Origin: Cytobacillus oceanisediminis
GTDB lineage: Bacteria > Bacillota > Bacilli > Bacillales > Cytobacillaceae
DNA: 64,000 nt
Assembly: GCF_007830235.1 (NCBI RefSeq)
Contig: NZ_VLKI01000011.1
Coordinates: forward strand, 79,391 to 143,390
Direction of reading: 5' to 3'
Numbering within the stretch: the first letter of the stretch is position 1; each line of letters starts with the position of its first letter. Positions 8,107 through 18,184 of this stretch are shown here, piece after piece. The notes beneath the pieces are model-generated. The model was given only the letters and a program-made list of their open reading frames with translations, searched no databases and had not been told where the DNA came from. Both the position numbers and the translations under genes were made by a program.

Positions 8107-9180
8107 TTAACTGTTTTGGCGAATTGTTTCCACAGTAGAACGGTCACATGATTTAACAAGCTTTACAAGCAGCTCTTTTGCTGCAGCGTAATCATCCACA
8201 TGCACCATTGAAGCATGGGTGTGGATATAACGGGAGCAAATGCCGATAACTGCACTTGGGACACCTTCATTGGAAATATGAACCTTGCCTGCATCTGTTC
8301 CGCCCTGCGATACAAAATATTGATATGGAATGTTGTGAGTTTCAGCTGTATCAAGAACAAATTCTCTCATTCCACGGTGAGTTACCATCGAACGATCCAG
8401 AATGCGGAGAAGGGCTCCCTTGCCTAAATGGCCGAATTCATTTTTGTCGCCGGTCATGTCGTTGGCAGGGCTCGCATCCAAAGCAAAGAAAATATCAGGG
8501 TTGATCATATTTGCGGCTGTCTGTGCACCTCTTAAGCCTACTTCTTCCTGCACAGTCGCTCCGGAGTATAGGATATTTGGCAGCGTTTCGGCTTGTACTT
8601 CCTCCAAAAGTTCAACTGCCAAACCGCAGCCATAGCGGTTATCCCATGCCTTGGCCAGTATTTTCTTTTCATTTGCCATTGGCGTAAACGGACAAATCGG
8701 AAGAATTTGCTGCCCTGGCTTGATGCCGATTTTTTTCGCGTCTTCTCGGTCATCAGCACCAATATCAATCAGCATATTTTTGATTTCCATCGGCTTGCTG
8801 CGCTTTGCCTCATCCAAAAGGTGCGGAGGAATCGAACCAATAACACCCGTAACCGGGCCATGATCCGTCATGATCTGGACTCTTTGCGCAAGCAGTACCT
8901 GGCTCCACCAGCCGCCAAGCGTCTGAAAACGGATCATGCCATTATCCGTTATGGAGGTAACCATGAAACCTACTTCATCCATATGGCCTGCTACCATAAC
9001 AGTCGGGCCGTTTTCATCGCCTCTTCTTACTCCAAAGATGCCGCCAAGCTTATCCTGGACGACTTCATCCGTATACTGGCTGATTTGCTCGCGCATAAAT
9101 TTCCGTACTAAATGTTCGTTTCCGGGTGCTCCAGGCAATTCTGTCAATGTTTTAAAAAGCTGCAATGTTTTTTCGTTCAT
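8107..9180 (-). CDS. ytoP: M42 family glutamyl aminopeptidase YtoP
   Basis: A 357-residue M42 zinc aminopeptidase, the family's usual length. Metal-binding motifs are AGHMDEVGF (about residues 64-72), the bridging AWDNRYGCG region and the [10 protein letters not shown] stretch with the catalytic Glu pair. A late [10 protein letters not shown] segment and [10 protein letters not shown] (metal His) complete the site. The enzyme is cytoplasmic and forms large tetrahedral complexes in relatives; it trims peptides from the N-terminus. ATG 9180 has GGAGC upstream. It has its own terminator. Confidence 0.9.
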   Translation of the reverse strand: MNEKTLQLFKTLTELPGAPGNEHLVRKFMREQISQYTDEVVQDKLGGIFGVRRGDENGPTVMVAGHMDEVGFMVTSITDNGMIRFQTLGGWWSQVLLAQRVQIMTDHGPVTGVIGSIPPHLLDEAKRSKPMEIKNMLIDIGADDREDAKKIGIKPGQQILPICPFTPMANEKKILAKAWDNRYGCGLAVELLEEVQAETLPNILYSGATVQEEVGLRGAQTAANMINPDIFFALDASPANDMTGDKNEFGHLGKGALLRILDRSMVTHRGMREFVLDTAETHNIPYQYFVSQGGTDAGKVHISNEGVPSAVIGICSRYIHTHASMVHVDDYAAAKELLVKLVKSCDRSTVETIRQNS

Positions 9181-9296
9181 TTTTCTGCTCCTTTAACACT
9201 TGCATAGATTGGTTTGATTATGTATATTTCTATTTTACAGAACTTTCATACGGCTTGCCAACATTTCAGACAGCAAACTTCGATAATCAAAATATA

Positions 9297-9432
9297 CCCC
9301 GCATTAACGGATAGCAAGGATCTCTCTTAAAAGATTCAAGAGTAAAAAAGTCAAAGCAAGGATCAATTGCCCGTAAACGTCCAACTCGCTCAACTAACAT
9401 TAGCAGGGGATGGATATTCACTTTATTGCAAT
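9297..9432 (-). repeat. Family C repeat, diverged single copy
   Basis: Read on the minus strand it has the family layout: AATAAAGTGAA start, TTAGTTGAGCGAGTTGG, TTTACGGGCAATTG, then TATCCGTTAATGCGGGG. It fills most of the 370-bp gap between ytoP and ytzB; the gap also holds the ytzB promoter region, not resolved. Confidence 0.6.
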
Positions 9433-9552
9433 ACGTTATTTATTTTAGTGTTAGCCTTTTTTTGGTAAGATAGAGGTGGGCAACAGTTATTCGAATTTTT
9501 CAAAAAACTATTTAAATATCCGCTTTTTTATCATGCTTTGGGAGGTACATTT

Positions 9553-9867
9553 ATGAACTGGAAATCATTTATTTTAGGCGTAGGGGTTGGTTTGGCCAGC
9601 GGGTACGCTGCAAGGGAACTGCTATCACAAAATGCTTCCGTTTCTCCGGAGAAAGCCTTGGCAAATGCAAAGGAAGCATTCAAACAGGAGGGGCCGATCA
9701 GCGGCTCGTGGATTCAAATGAAGGCTGAGCCCTATGAGAAGGGACATTTGAAATACCAGGTATATAAAGGCGGCATTTCAAGGTTTTCCGGTGAAAAAGC
9801 CGAGCAGTACGAATTTATTGCCGATGCAGGGACTGGAGCTATTTTGGACGTTTTTCCGCTGCATTAA
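9553..9867 (+). CDS. ytzB: PepSY-domain membrane-anchored small protein YtzB
   Basis: 104 residues from ATG 9553 with GGGAGGT upstream. An N-terminal hydrophobic helix (FILGVGVGLASGYAA) probably anchors it. A single PepSY-like domain follows with the EKALANAKEAFKQEG helix and a C-terminal strand pattern GTGAILDVFP. PepSY domains often inhibit or regulate peptidases or bind redox partners; no target is evident. Its position between ytoP and ytnP matches B. subtilis YtzB. Confidence 0.75.
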   Translation: MNWKSFILGVGVGLASGYAARELLSQNASVSPEKALANAKEAFKQEGPISGSWIQMKAEPYEKGHLKYQVYKGGISRFSGEKAEQYEFIADAGTGAILDVFPLH

Positions 9868-9893
9868 AAAATCCCCGAATGGGGATTTTTATT
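9866..9893. terminator. Bidirectional terminator, ytzB and ytnP
   Basis: AAAAATCCCC-GAAT-GGGGATTTTT between the two convergent stop codons. Confidence 0.9.
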
Positions 9894-10734
9894 TGCGCTC
9901 TCTTTCTACTTTACCTGTAAAGCTTTTCCCTGTCTCATCCCATTTGACTGCGCGGTAAAATGAATCATGGTAAAAGGTGAACCAGGCGTTATTTTTCAAT
10001 CCGTATTCCATCCATTTTTGTTTGGCGCTGATTGAATCCATTGGATAATCATCATAAGCCAGTACCCATAATACATTTTGGTGTGCATGTGTTGGCATGA
10101 TATCAGCCATATGGACAATCATTTCGTTGCCGTCTTCTATGACGAGGATAGAATGCCCGTCGCTATGGCCGCCAGTATGTACCATTTTAATAGGGCCAAG
10201 CGTCCATTCCCCTTCAAAGACCTCTACTTGATTCTGGATGGCATCCCAGTTTTCTTTCCAATATGTATTTCTTGACCGAATATTCGGGTTTCTCATCTCT
10301 TCCCACTCAATAGCTGAGGCAATGATTTTGGCATTCGGGAAAACAGAAACAAATCCGCCGTCTGCAGGTTTTGTCAGACCGCATGCATGATCAAAATGAA
10401 GATGCGTCATTAGAATATAATCGATATCTTCAGGAGATAAGCCGTGCTCAGCCAGATCCTGTATAACGTTAGACTCTTCAAGAGCCCCAAAGTTGCGCTT
10501 CTGTTTTTCATCCAGCTTACCATTGCCCAATCCGGACTCCACTAAAATACTTTTGCCATCAGCTTGAATCAGAATTGGATCTGACCGCAATTCGATTTGA
10601 TTTTTGTCATTGCATGGATATTTTTTTGACCATAATGGCTTAGGAACAACCCCAAACATTGCTCCTCCATCAAGATGTGTCACCCCGCCGCGAAGCCAGG
10701 TCAGCTTTATGTTTTGCAGTTCCAATGTTTCCAT
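9889..10734 (-). CDS. ytnP: Quorum-quenching lactonase YtnP (metallo-beta-lactamase fold)
   Basis: 281 residues from ATG 10734 with GGAGGAGAG upstream. The zinc motif [10 protein letters not shown], a later GHSDGHS stretch and [10 protein letters not shown] are the metal ligands of a class of N-acyl-homoserine-lactone hydrolases. B. subtilis YtnP degrades AHL signals and inhibits signalling in Streptomyces (established for that protein; inferred here from family and position). It has no signal peptide and is cytoplasmic. Convergent with ytzB; trmB lies upstream on the same strand behind its own terminator. Confidence 0.85.
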   Translation of the reverse strand: METLELQNIKLTWLRGGVTHLDGGAMFGVVPKPLWSKKYPCNDKNQIELRSDPILIQADGKSILVESGLGNGKLDEKQKRNFGALEESNVIQDLAEHGLSPEDIDYILMTHLHFDHACGLTKPADGGFVSVFPNAKIIASAIEWEEMRNPNIRSRNTYWKENWDAIQNQVEVFEGEWTLGPIKMVHTGGHSDGHSILVIEDGNEMIVHMADIMPTHAHQNVLWVLAYDDYPMDSISAKQKWMEYGLKNNAWFTFYHDSFYRAVKWDETGKSFTGKVERERK

Positions 10735-10817
10735 ATTTCTCTCCTCCAAACCAGTGATCTAACTTTATAGTAACATTAAGCGTTCATTTGTAGAAATATT
10801 TAAATTATTTATCGGAT

Positions 10818-10848
10818 TAAAAAAAAGCCTACCCAAAGGGATAGACTC
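10818..10848 (-). terminator. Terminator of trmB
   Basis: AGTCTATCCC-TTT-GGGTAGGCT on the minus strand followed by eight T. Confidence 0.8.
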
Positions 10849-10852
10849 TAGC

Positions 10853-11491
10853 TTATCTATACTGCACTTCACATCGGTAAATGCGATTTCCTTTAGATGA
10901 AAACTTCTCTTCGTATTCAGTCATAATGTTGCCTTCATAATCGCTGTTATGCAGATCAAGGCTCACATAAGTCAGCAGCATGCCGTATTCTGAAAAGCTC
11001 ATAAGAGAAGATTCGAATAAGCCCTGGTTATCAGTCTTAAAGTGAATTTCTCCTTTATCTACGAGAATGTTTTCATATATTTCCAGAAAGCTTCTGTATG
11101 TCAGCCTGCGCTTTGCATGACGTTTTTTCGGCCAGGGATCTGAGAAGTTGAGGTATACACGGTCGACCTCGCCTTTATCAAAATGCTCTTGCAGATCATT
11201 CGCATTTACATTTAGCAGCTTTACATTAGGCAGTTCTTCTTCAATGATCCGGTCAAGAGCCGTGACAATAACACTTTCAGCCAGTTCAATCCCGATGTAA
11301 TTGATATCCGGATTGGCTTTTGCCATTCCTGTGATAAAACGGCCTTTGCCTGTTCCAATTTCAATATGAAGCGGCTGGTTCTTATTGAATGCTTCATTCC
11401 ATTTCCCTTTATATTTTTCAGGTTCAGAGATCACATATTGAGGATACTCGGCTAATTTATCCTTAGCCCACGGTTTATTTCGCTGTCGCAT
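10853..11491 (-). CDS. trmB: tRNA (guanine-N7-)-methyltransferase TrmB
   Basis: 212 residues, the usual bacterial TrmB length. The SAM-binding motif is [14 protein letters not shown] and the family signature is [18 protein letters not shown], which is diagnostic. The enzyme makes m7G46 in the variable loop of tRNA in the cytoplasm. ATG 11491 follows a TTAGGAGTG site. The gene corresponds to B. subtilis ytmQ and is followed by its own terminator. Confidence 0.95.
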   Translation of the reverse strand: MRQRNKPWAKDKLAEYPQYVISEPEKYKGKWNEAFNKNQPLHIEIGTGKGRFITGMAKANPDINYIGIELAESVIVTALDRIIEEELPNVKLLNVNANDLQEHFDKGEVDRVYLNFSDPWPKKRHAKRRLTYRSFLEIYENILVDKGEIHFKTDNQGLFESSLMSFSEYGMLLTYVSLDLHNSDYEGNIMTEYEEKFSSKGNRIYRCEVQYR

Positions 11492-11655
11492 ATTGACACT
11501 CCTAAAAATTAATATCGTTCAAACAATATCATGCAAATTGCAGTGGTGCAACTTTATTTTACCTTGCCTGTTGTCTCAAGTGATTTATTGCTCATCATTA
11601 TAGTTTAACCAATTCGCCCTTGAACAAATAAATTACGGCAGGCGGCATGAATAAA

Positions 11656-11697
11656 TAAAAAAAGGAATCCACAACCTAGAGGTGAATTCCTTTTTGT
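11656..11697. terminator. Hairpin terminator between trmB and ytzH leader
   Basis: AAAAAGGAATCCAC and GTGAATTCCTTTTT form a long imperfect stem with A and T runs on both sides. No gene ends immediately next to it, so it may be a relic or insulate the trmB promoter. Confidence 0.5.
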
Positions 11698-11700
11698 TTT

Positions 11701-11825
11701 TCCCGCATTAACGGGCAGTAAGTTCCCCAAAAAATTCAGTCGGCGAATCAAAGAGGCGGAAGGGGCAAAGTGCCCGCAAAAGCCCCAATTGGCTCAACAA
11801 ACCAGCAGTTGGAGTTTCACTTTTT
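11701..11825 (-). repeat. Family C repeat, diverged single copy
   Basis: Minus-strand reading starts AAAGTGAAACTCCAACTGC, has TTGTTGAGCCAATTGGGGC and ends TTACTGCCCGTTAATGCGGG, the same landmarks as the large array at 32717. It ends 36 bases before ytzH, so it lies in that gene's leader or promoter. Within the 11492-11860 gap nothing else stands out. Confidence 0.65.
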
Positions 11826-11860
11826 ATATCTTCAGATTCAGGATGAAAGGGTGTTTGCAA

Positions 11861-12139
11861 ATGCCGCTTGGGCAGCAGGATCAGTTAAATTTATTAAAAG
11901 ATATATTAAGCAATCACCAGACAGATTGCTGTGGCTCTATTTCAGAATGTGAACAATTGGAACGATTGGTTAAATCTTTAATGGTAAACGGCAATATTAA
12001 TCAAAATGTCAAAACAGTATTAGGAGAAATATATGAGTACAGTCAGCATGGAATCAATTCTTCCCAGTTGGATAATCATATTGAATCCCATCAGAACGAA
12101 TTATCGCAATGGGTTCATGACATTGATCAGTTTTCTTGA
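11861..12139 (+). CDS. ytzH: YtzH-like protein
   Basis: 92 residues from ATG 11861 with AAAGGGTG upstream; the frame is open further upstream only into the repeat. The protein is soluble and helical (QLNLLKDILSNHQTDCCGS, then SECEQLERLVKSLM). It has a Cys pair at about residues 20-21. Length, composition and its position between trmB and the convergent ytmP match B. subtilis YtzH. Function unknown. Confidence 0.75.
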   Translation: MPLGQQDQLNLLKDILSNHQTDCCGSISECEQLERLVKSLMVNGNINQNVKTVLGEIYEYSQHGINSSQLDNHIESHQNELSQWVHDIDQFS

Positions 12140-12141
12140 TT

Positions 12142-12915
12142 TTAAAGCAGTTCATCCAAAAAGGAAATCCATTTATCCATTTCCTGGTACCTGAACTTAT
12201 TTTTGTGCCATTGGATAGAGGTCAATGTTTGGGCTTTGACATACCATTTCATTCGCAGAATTAGATCATCAGTCAATTCAATGCCATAACGTTCTACCCA
12301 ATTAGGCCATTCCTCTTTTGGGATATACCAGTATAACAGCATCCCTAAATCTATGGCCGGATCGGCAATCATGGCTCCATCCCAATCAATCAGGTACAGC
12401 TGGTTGTTTTCCGAAAGCAGCCAGTTGTTATGATTCACATCGCAATGGCAAACCGTTTTTTCCTCACAATGGATATTAGCAACCTCTTTCTTCAGGAAAT
12501 CAATCGATTGTATGACAGCCCGCTGACGCTTTAGATCAGAATCAAGTTCTTCTTCAATCATATGCAATAGTGTTTCAGGCTGCAGCGGAGACTTTCCCAG
12601 CCGTGTAAGCATCCCCAGCAAAGCTGTTGAAGAATGAATTTTCTTTAGCAGCTTTGCAACGCTTTCCTGGTTCATGTCCCCTGCTTTAAGCTCTCTTCCA
12701 TTTAACCATTGCTGAGCAGTAATGACATCCCCATTTTCCATCCTTTTCGTCCATACAAGCTTCGGGACGATGCCTTCTGCAGAAAGAACCGCAAGAAATG
12801 GCGAGGAATTCCTTTTTAAAAATAGCCTTTGCTCTTCATGCTGGGCATAAAAGGCTTCCCCCGTCGCACCTCCGGCGGGAACAATCTCCCAGTCATGTCC
12901 AAATAAATGTTCCAA
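12142..12915 (-). CDS. ytmP: Phosphotransferase-family protein YtmP (aminoglycoside/choline kinase fold)
   Basis: 257 residues. A Gly-rich N-terminal PAGGATGEAF loop is followed by the catalytic HCDVNHNNW motif (about residues 156-164) and the metal-binding LIDWDGA motif, as in APH/choline-kinase enzymes. It therefore probably transfers phosphate from ATP to a small molecule with a hydroxyl group; the substrate is unknown. Convergent with ytzH with only two bases between stops and no visible terminator between them. Confidence 0.8.
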   Translation of the reverse strand: MEHLFGHDWEIVPAGGATGEAFYAQHEEQRLFLKRNSSPFLAVLSAEGIVPKLVWTKRMENGDVITAQQWLNGRELKAGDMNQESVAKLLKKIHSSTALLGMLTRLGKSPLQPETLLHMIEEELDSDLKRQRAVIQSIDFLKKEVANIHCEEKTVCHCDVNHNNWLLSENNQLYLIDWDGAMIADPAIDLGMLLYWYIPKEEWPNWVERYGIELTDDLILRMKWYVKAQTLTSIQWHKNKFRYQEMDKWISFLDELL

Positions 12916-13390
12916 AATTGTTCACCTGCAATTTAGTAAGCTATCTTTTCGAAAATAGCTATAGTTGAAAAACGTAAGCCCTGGTTTTTGGCAATCAAAA
13001 CTTATTTCTTCCGGCCGATCAGGAAAGGCCTATCCAGAAAAAGCTTTCTATTACCGAATAGTAAACACACATATGCATTAAGTAAAGTTATATTTCAAAA
13101 AACCATTCATTCGCACAAAATAAGTCAAACAATGCACCTATACCACACAGGGTAAACAGGCGAATATATTTTATATGAGGCGCCTCTTTCAAGGAACGCG
13201 GATTGATATCGTAAAATAAAAAAAGAGCTATTGATGCAAATTCTCACAATAGCCATCTTTATAAATTTTATTCTTACTAGCTTTTTTCGTCAAGTGTATC
13301 TATTTAGGTTTCCGGAATATTGAGCGAAAAAAAGAAGAACATTCGCCCAATTCCTGCTGTTTTTTCTATATAAGGATAATGTTTGCAGAA
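12916..13390. other. 475-bp gap between ytmP and amyX, no gene found
   Basis: AT-rich and stop-rich in all frames. A hairpin GCTATTG/CAATAGC with a 13-base loop at 13215-13252 is followed on the minus strand by TCTTTTTTTATTTT and looks like a second terminator for the amyX transcript. No family A-F repeat was recognised here. The ytmP promoter must lie near 12920-12980. Confidence 0.5.
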
Positions 13391-13418
13391 AGGAGGATTA
13401 TCAGCCCTGCCTCCTTAT
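13390..13418 (-). terminator. Terminator of amyX
   Basis: AAGGAGG and CCTCCTT close a stem with a 13-base loop just after the stop codon, with TTTC following. Confidence 0.55.
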
Positions 13419-13419
13419 G

Positions 13420-15567
13420 TTAATGCCTGCAAACCATTACATAAGTGCTTATCGGCTTTACGGTTAAATTTTTGGTAATTTCCCCCTTAGGTATAAGCCC
13501 TGCGGTTTGCCCATTCGCAAGAAGTTCCCAATCCCCGTCCGGGAGTATTACCGCCTCCTCTGCCATAGAAGGGTTGAACACTACAGCAGCCCGGCTCCAC
13601 TCAGCATATTTTTCTGGACTGTTTAAAACAAAACCAATCAAGGGCTTCTTAACATCAATAAAGCGCATGGACCTTCGGATCAGATCCGCACTGGCAAGCC
13701 TGAAAAGCGGGATATTTTTTCTTATGTCGATCATTCCTTTAATATATTGGACATTCTCGGAAAAATGAATCTTCCGCTCCCAGTCCAGCTTATTAATAGA
13801 ATCCGGCGAACGGTAGCTGTTTCCGTTCCCTTCTTTGGTCCGGAAAAATTCCTGGCCACTGTGCAGAAACGGAATCCCCTGCGAAAGAAGCACCATAGCC
13901 GTAGCAAGGCGATGCTTTCTTTGCTGAATGTTTTCATCCGCTCTCTCTGAGCACACCAGAATTTTATCCCAAAGCGTATGATTGTCATGTGATTCCACAT
14001 AATTTACTGATTGGGAGGGAGACAGAAAAATACCCTTTTCCTTTTTTTCAAGGCCGATGCTGCCGGCTAAAACCTGCTTTGCGGCTTCATAGTAATGCTC
14101 ATTCCCCAATGCATATCCTTTATCATACAAATTAAAAGTGCTGCCTTTAATGGAATCCCGGAACCAGTCATTAAATTGGCCAATCCCGGGAAGCTTATCC
14201 TGATTGCGGATGCTTGCCTTTTGCTCATCCGGAATCGGAGTATTTAAGTCCCAGCCTTCACCGATAATAATGGCAGTCGGATCGATTGAATTTGCAGTTT
14301 GACGGACCCTGTTCATGGTTTCGATATCGAGTATACCCATTAAATCGAACCTGAACCCATCGAGCTGATATTCCTTCATCCAATACTCGACTGAATCAAG
14401 AATAAACTTTCTGGCCATCAGGCGTTCTGAAGCAAAGTCATTTCCGACCCCGGTACCATTTGAAGGCATTCCGAATTCGTCATGGCGAAAGAAGTAACCG
14501 GGCACAATTTTTTCAAAAGAAGAATCTTCCCTGATATAGACATGGTTATAGACCACGTCCATGATCACTCTTATGCCCTCGGAATGAACAGCATGGATCA
14601 TCGCCTTTAACTCCCTGATCCGCGAATAAGGATCAGCAGGATCAGTGGAATAACTTCCTTCAGGCGCATTAAAGTGCAAAGGATTATATCCCCAGTTATA
14701 ATCCCTTTTCGGGCCTCTTTCATCCACTCCTTCATAATCATGGAAAGGAAGGAATTCGATATGCGTTATGCCCAGCTGTTTTACATAGGAAAGGCAGGTT
14801 GGCTGGCCGTCACTTCCAGTTGTGTTTACCTCCCCGGCTCCAAGGTACATGCCTTTCCTTGTGGCACCGCTTCCTGGATGGATCGTAAAGTCCCTGATAT
14901 GCGTTTCATAAATGATTGCATCTGTCGGCTGCAGGAGAGGAGGGAGCTCAGGCTTAACTTTTTTAGTGCTTTCCAGATCAACCACTGCCCCATATTCTCC
15001 ATTAACCGCAACGGAAACTGTATAGGGATCAATCGCTTCTCTCCATTCAAGATTTACACAAACCAGGAAAGAGTATAGATGCTGATCGAGATCGCCCGAA
15101 ACCTTGCAGCTCCAGACTCCTTTTTCCCCTCTGGCCATCTCCACTGTTTCAGCATCCTCATTCACAGCTGATTTGAGCTTGAGCTTAACTTTTGTTGCAG
15201 TGGGAGCCCAGAGCCTGAAGAGGGTCTTGTCTTTGCTATAAGAAAACCCCAACGGGCCTTCATAGTAAAATTTTTCGTCAAAAGGTTCTGTTCGAATAAC
15301 AGCCCCAATTTGCAGATCAGTTTTTTCGCCATATTCGTTCACAACCCAGTATTGTTCCCCTATCACCAAATCATGATCAATCCTGCATGTATATTTAATG
15401 GACTCCTCAATCGGTATGCTATTCAATATCTGCATCGGAATTTCCTCCGTACCTGCCAGCAGGGAGAACCTTGATGAACGACCTTGATGATATTGGAAAG
15501 GAAGTAAGATTGTAATGATTTGCATTTCATCTAAATAGGCATAATAGTTTCGTTCAATTGATATCAT
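13420..15567 (-). CDS. amyX: Type I pullulanase AmyX
   Basis: About 715 residues (B. subtilis AmyX is about 718). An N-terminal carbohydrate-binding region and a CBM48-like domain (GPLGFSYSKDKTLFRLWAPTA) precede a GH13 barrel. The barrel shows the pullulanase signature YNWGYNPLHF, the nucleophile motif GFRFDLMG, the acid motif IGEGWD and VESHDNH. It hydrolyses alpha-1,6 branches in pullulan, glycogen or starch. No signal peptide, so it acts on intracellular glucans. ATG 15567 overlaps the stop of the lipid-kinase frame (ATGA), which indicates translational coupling; the frame is open to 15654 but that part lies inside the upstream gene. Confidence 0.9.
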   Translation of the reverse strand: MISIERNYYAYLDEMQIITILLPFQYHQGRSSRFSLLAGTEEIPMQILNSIPIEESIKYTCRIDHDLVIGEQYWVVNEYGEKTDLQIGAVIRTEPFDEKFYYEGPLGFSYSKDKTLFRLWAPTATKVKLKLKSAVNEDAETVEMARGEKGVWSCKVSGDLDQHLYSFLVCVNLEWREAIDPYTVSVAVNGEYGAVVDLESTKKVKPELPPLLQPTDAIIYETHIRDFTIHPGSGATRKGMYLGAGEVNTTGSDGQPTCLSYVKQLGITHIEFLPFHDYEGVDERGPKRDYNWGYNPLHFNAPEGSYSTDPADPYSRIRELKAMIHAVHSEGIRVIMDVVYNHVYIREDSSFEKIVPGYFFRHDEFGMPSNGTGVGNDFASERLMARKFILDSVEYWMKEYQLDGFRFDLMGILDIETMNRVRQTANSIDPTAIIIGEGWDLNTPIPDEQKASIRNQDKLPGIGQFNDWFRDSIKGSTFNLYDKGYALGNEHYYEAAKQVLAGSIGLEKKEKGIFLSPSQSVNYVESHDNHTLWDKILVCSERADENIQQRKHRLATAMVLLSQGIPFLHSGQEFFRTKEGNGNSYRSPDSINKLDWERKIHFSENVQYIKGMIDIRKNIPLFRLASADLIRRSMRFIDVKKPLIGFVLNSPEKYAEWSRAAVVFNPSMAEEAVILPDGDWELLANGQTAGLIPKGEITKNLTVKPISTYVMVCRH

Positions 15568-16530
15568 TTCGGGTTCATCTCCTTTACTTCCTCTTCTTTT
15601 TTCAAAATTACTGGAATTGCATTCCTGCATACAGATACAGTTAATGGAGTGCATCCAAGAGGTTCCCCATCAGCATGGGCAGGGATAGGATGTGAAGAAC
15701 GGATCCTAATCGTTTTACCTTGAAGAACCGCTACTTCTTTGAATGCTACATGCTTTCCTTTAAAAACAGATGTAAAAACAAACAATAGCTTAACCCTTTG
15801 ATATATTGTGGACAACCGTAAGATTTAGAATTCCGTCAAAGGGATTTGCATCTGGGGATATTTTCATGCCGCCTCCATAAAACGGCTGATTGGATACGGT
15901 TACAAACCAGGCAGAATCAAAGGATTGCTTTTTTCCGTCTATCTCGATTTCAAGAGCTGAGCATCTATAGACAAAAAGCTCTTTTATCAGAAAAAGAACA
16001 TAAATAAATTTCCCCAGGGATAATCGATTTAAAAGCCCTTTAATTTTTGAACGGTTAACTTTTTCTGAAATCTGGGCATCGAAGCCTGCACCCATATTAT
16101 TAATAAAATATGTTGCGTTTTCTCCTGTGTGTCTGATTATTCCTACATCGGTTCTGACTGGCTCATGATCTGTTCCCTTTAATATCGCAAATAGTGCCGC
16201 TACAGGATCTTTAGGGATTCCAAACCCGCGGGAAAAGTCATTCCCCGAGCCCCCGGGAATAAACCCAACAGTCACATTCGGATACATAGCAGCCCCATTA
16301 ACAACTTCATGAAGGGTTCCGTCCCCGCCGACCGCAATAATACATAATCTCTGGCCAATTGCTTGTTCTGCATAGGATCTGGCCAGTTTCCTGGCGTGTC
16401 CGCTATATTCTGTGAAGTTCGCAGAATAGGATATTTTTTCATTCTGCAGCACCTGTTCAACCTTCTTCCAGACTTTCTGGCAATATTCGTTCTTTGCCTG
16501 TGGATTAATAATGAAAATAGTTGATTGCAT
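15564..16530 (-). pseudogene. ytlR: Diacylglycerol kinase-like gene ytlR, interrupted by a frameshift
   Basis: The first frame (ATG 16530, GAGGG upstream) encodes the DAGK catalytic domain: INPQAKN, the nucleotide loop VGGDGTLHEVVNG and IPGGSGNDFSRG. It ends early with LTVVHNISKG-stop near 15790. The family sequence resumes at once in the next frame as VKLLFVFTSVFKGKHVAF and runs to the stop at 15564, which overlaps amyX. The break is in AAAGGG at 15794-15799; removing one G restores VHNISKVKLLFVF. The family phosphorylates lipids such as diacylglycerol. Either a true recent mutation, a sequencing error in a short homopolymer, or (less likely) programmed frameshifting. Confidence 0.8.
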
Positions 16531-16559
16531 ATGATCAGCCCTCAACTGCCGTGAAGGTT

Positions 16560-17564
16560 TTATTGCTCATCCGGATGCTCCCACTCCAGCCTCCTGATTG
16601 ATGTAGTCTGGCAATATTGAAGCAGGGCTTGGGCTGCCTTAAGCTGAATATGCTTTAGAGGGGAACGCTGGTTTCTCATTGTTTGAAACCATTGCTCATA
16701 ATTTCTTTTTTGAATAAGCTGAACACCAAAAGGGGCAGTTGGATAATCAATATACCCGTTTCGGCTAATGACGGCTTTTTGAATCGGCAATTCTAGATCA
16801 TGGAGCTCAAATATTTTACGGACAATCTTTTCCGTCCTGTTCAAAGCAGGCAAAGGATTAAGAATTTTTTTCTCTTCCCCTGATCCCTTTTTGATCCAGA
16901 ATCTATCCTTTGAACCTGAAAACACAGCTAAATCTTCTGCTTCAAGAAAGCTGATGCACCAAACCTCCGTCGGACTTATTAAGATTGATTCTGTTTCCAC
17001 GGGTGCCTGTTTCAGCAGAAAGATAGGATTGTACATTACAAGATACGTATCAGGAAATCTCTGCAAAAAATACTTTAGGTTTTCTTCATAATAGTATCGT
17101 TTATCAGGAAAAGACTTTTCCGTTAGAGTAGATGTGGCCCACTTCATTTGAAAACGGTATAGCTGATCAAGGAACTGATGTTTTAAATTATCGACCGTTT
17201 CCGGACGCACAGTAAAGGAAGCTTCAAAATCAAACGGATCCTCAGCCTTTTTTTCTTCTTTCAGAAGTTCTTGAGGACTATATACTTCTTCGGCCTCATT
17301 TTTCCCACGCTTTAATAGACCCTTCAATTTATCCATAAGAGGTTCTTTTTCTTCCTCAGGCCAGTCTCCACCGTTGTTTGCCAGCGGTGACTCCGGTTCA
17401 AAGCTGAAGGTTTCATTTGAATCCCATACTTTATGCCACTTATCCCATTGCTGTTTTTTCAGCCTGACAAAACGGGAAGGATAAACAAAAATATCCTGTT
17501 CATAACGTGAAACATAGTCCTGCAATTTAATTAACTGTCCCATTTCTCCTAGCCCTGCTTTCAT
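16560..17564 (-). CDS. ytlQ: YtlQ-like protein of unknown function
   Basis: 334 residues, soluble. The start MGQLIKLQDYVSRYEQDI and its place between ytlR and ytlP match B. subtilis YtlQ. An acidic linker (residues about 70-120) is followed by a region resembling the NERD/restriction-like core (KQAPVETESILISPTEVWCISFLEAE), where family residues D/E...E are partly visible. It may bind nucleic acid, but this is inference. ATG 17564 has only a weak AGAAG site; ATG 17543 is the family-like start but its AGGAG lies just two bases away. Confidence 0.65.
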   Translation of the reverse strand: MKAGLGEMGQLIKLQDYVSRYEQDIFVYPSRFVRLKKQQWDKWHKVWDSNETFSFEPESPLANNGGDWPEEEKEPLMDKLKGLLKRGKNEAEEVYSPQELLKEEKKAEDPFDFEASFTVRPETVDNLKHQFLDQLYRFQMKWATSTLTEKSFPDKRYYYEENLKYFLQRFPDTYLVMYNPIFLLKQAPVETESILISPTEVWCISFLEAEDLAVFSGSKDRFWIKKGSGEEKKILNPLPALNRTEKIVRKIFELHDLELPIQKAVISRNGYIDYPTAPFGVQLIQKRNYEQWFQTMRNQRSPLKHIQLKAAQALLQYCQTTSIRRLEWEHPDEQ

Positions 17565-17608
17565 AAATAACTTCTATCTATTTATTTTAAATGGTTATGT
17601 ATCTAATT

Positions 17609-18184
17609 TTATTCCGCCAAAAGCGGAAAGATGGCAACACTTTCGTATTTTGGCATTTTATCTAAGTGTGTCTGATATAAGACAACCTCTGAAACGGTAA
17701 ATTCAAGCAGGTTATCACGAAAAGGGTTATATTCACCCAGCATGCTTTTCTGAAATGAATCGATGCCTGCCCATTTTCTCGCGATCGTAATATGGGGCTT
17801 AAAAGGTCTTGTCTCAAGTTCGAATCCTGCTTTCTTGCATGCGAAAAAAACTTTGTCCCTAAGAGTATGCAGCCGCTCTTCCCGTTGAGTGTCGCACCAA
17901 AAAATTCTTGGCGTACTTTCTTTTCCGAAGATACCTAGCCGGTTAATGTATAGCGGAAACGGCTGTTCACCTTTAATCGATTCAGCCACCAGCTTTTCAG
18001 CCGTCCGGAGCTTGTCCTCAGGCGCCGAACCAAGAAATGCTAACGTAATATGATAATCCTCATGATGAACCCAGCGGCTAAAGTGGATATTCCCTTTTAA
18101 ATCCTCAATGTATTCTTTGAGCCTTTTCTTTGTCTCAGCCGGTATTTTGACCGCAAAGAAAAAATGAGCATTCTGATTTTTCAC
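17609..18184 (-). CDS. thpR: RNA 2',3'-cyclic phosphodiesterase ThpR (YtlP)
   Basis: 191 residues, the usual length. The two H-x-T-x motifs of the 2H phosphoesterase fold are present: YHITLAFLG (about residues 45-53) and KPHITIARKW (about 128-137). The family opens 2',3'-cyclic phosphates on RNA and was first described as a 2'-5' RNA ligase. Cytoplasmic. First gene of a minus-strand group with ytlQ, ytlR and amyX, divergent from the cysteine synthase gene. Confidence 0.9.
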   Translation of the reverse strand: MKNQNAHFFFAVKIPAETKKRLKEYIEDLKGNIHFSRWVHHEDYHITLAFLGSAPEDKLRTAEKLVAESIKGEQPFPLYINRLGIFGKESTPRIFWCDTQREERLHTLRDKVFFACKKAGFELETRPFKPHITIARKWAGIDSFQKSMLGEYNPFRDNLLEFTVSEVVLYQTHLDKMPKYESVAIFPLLAE

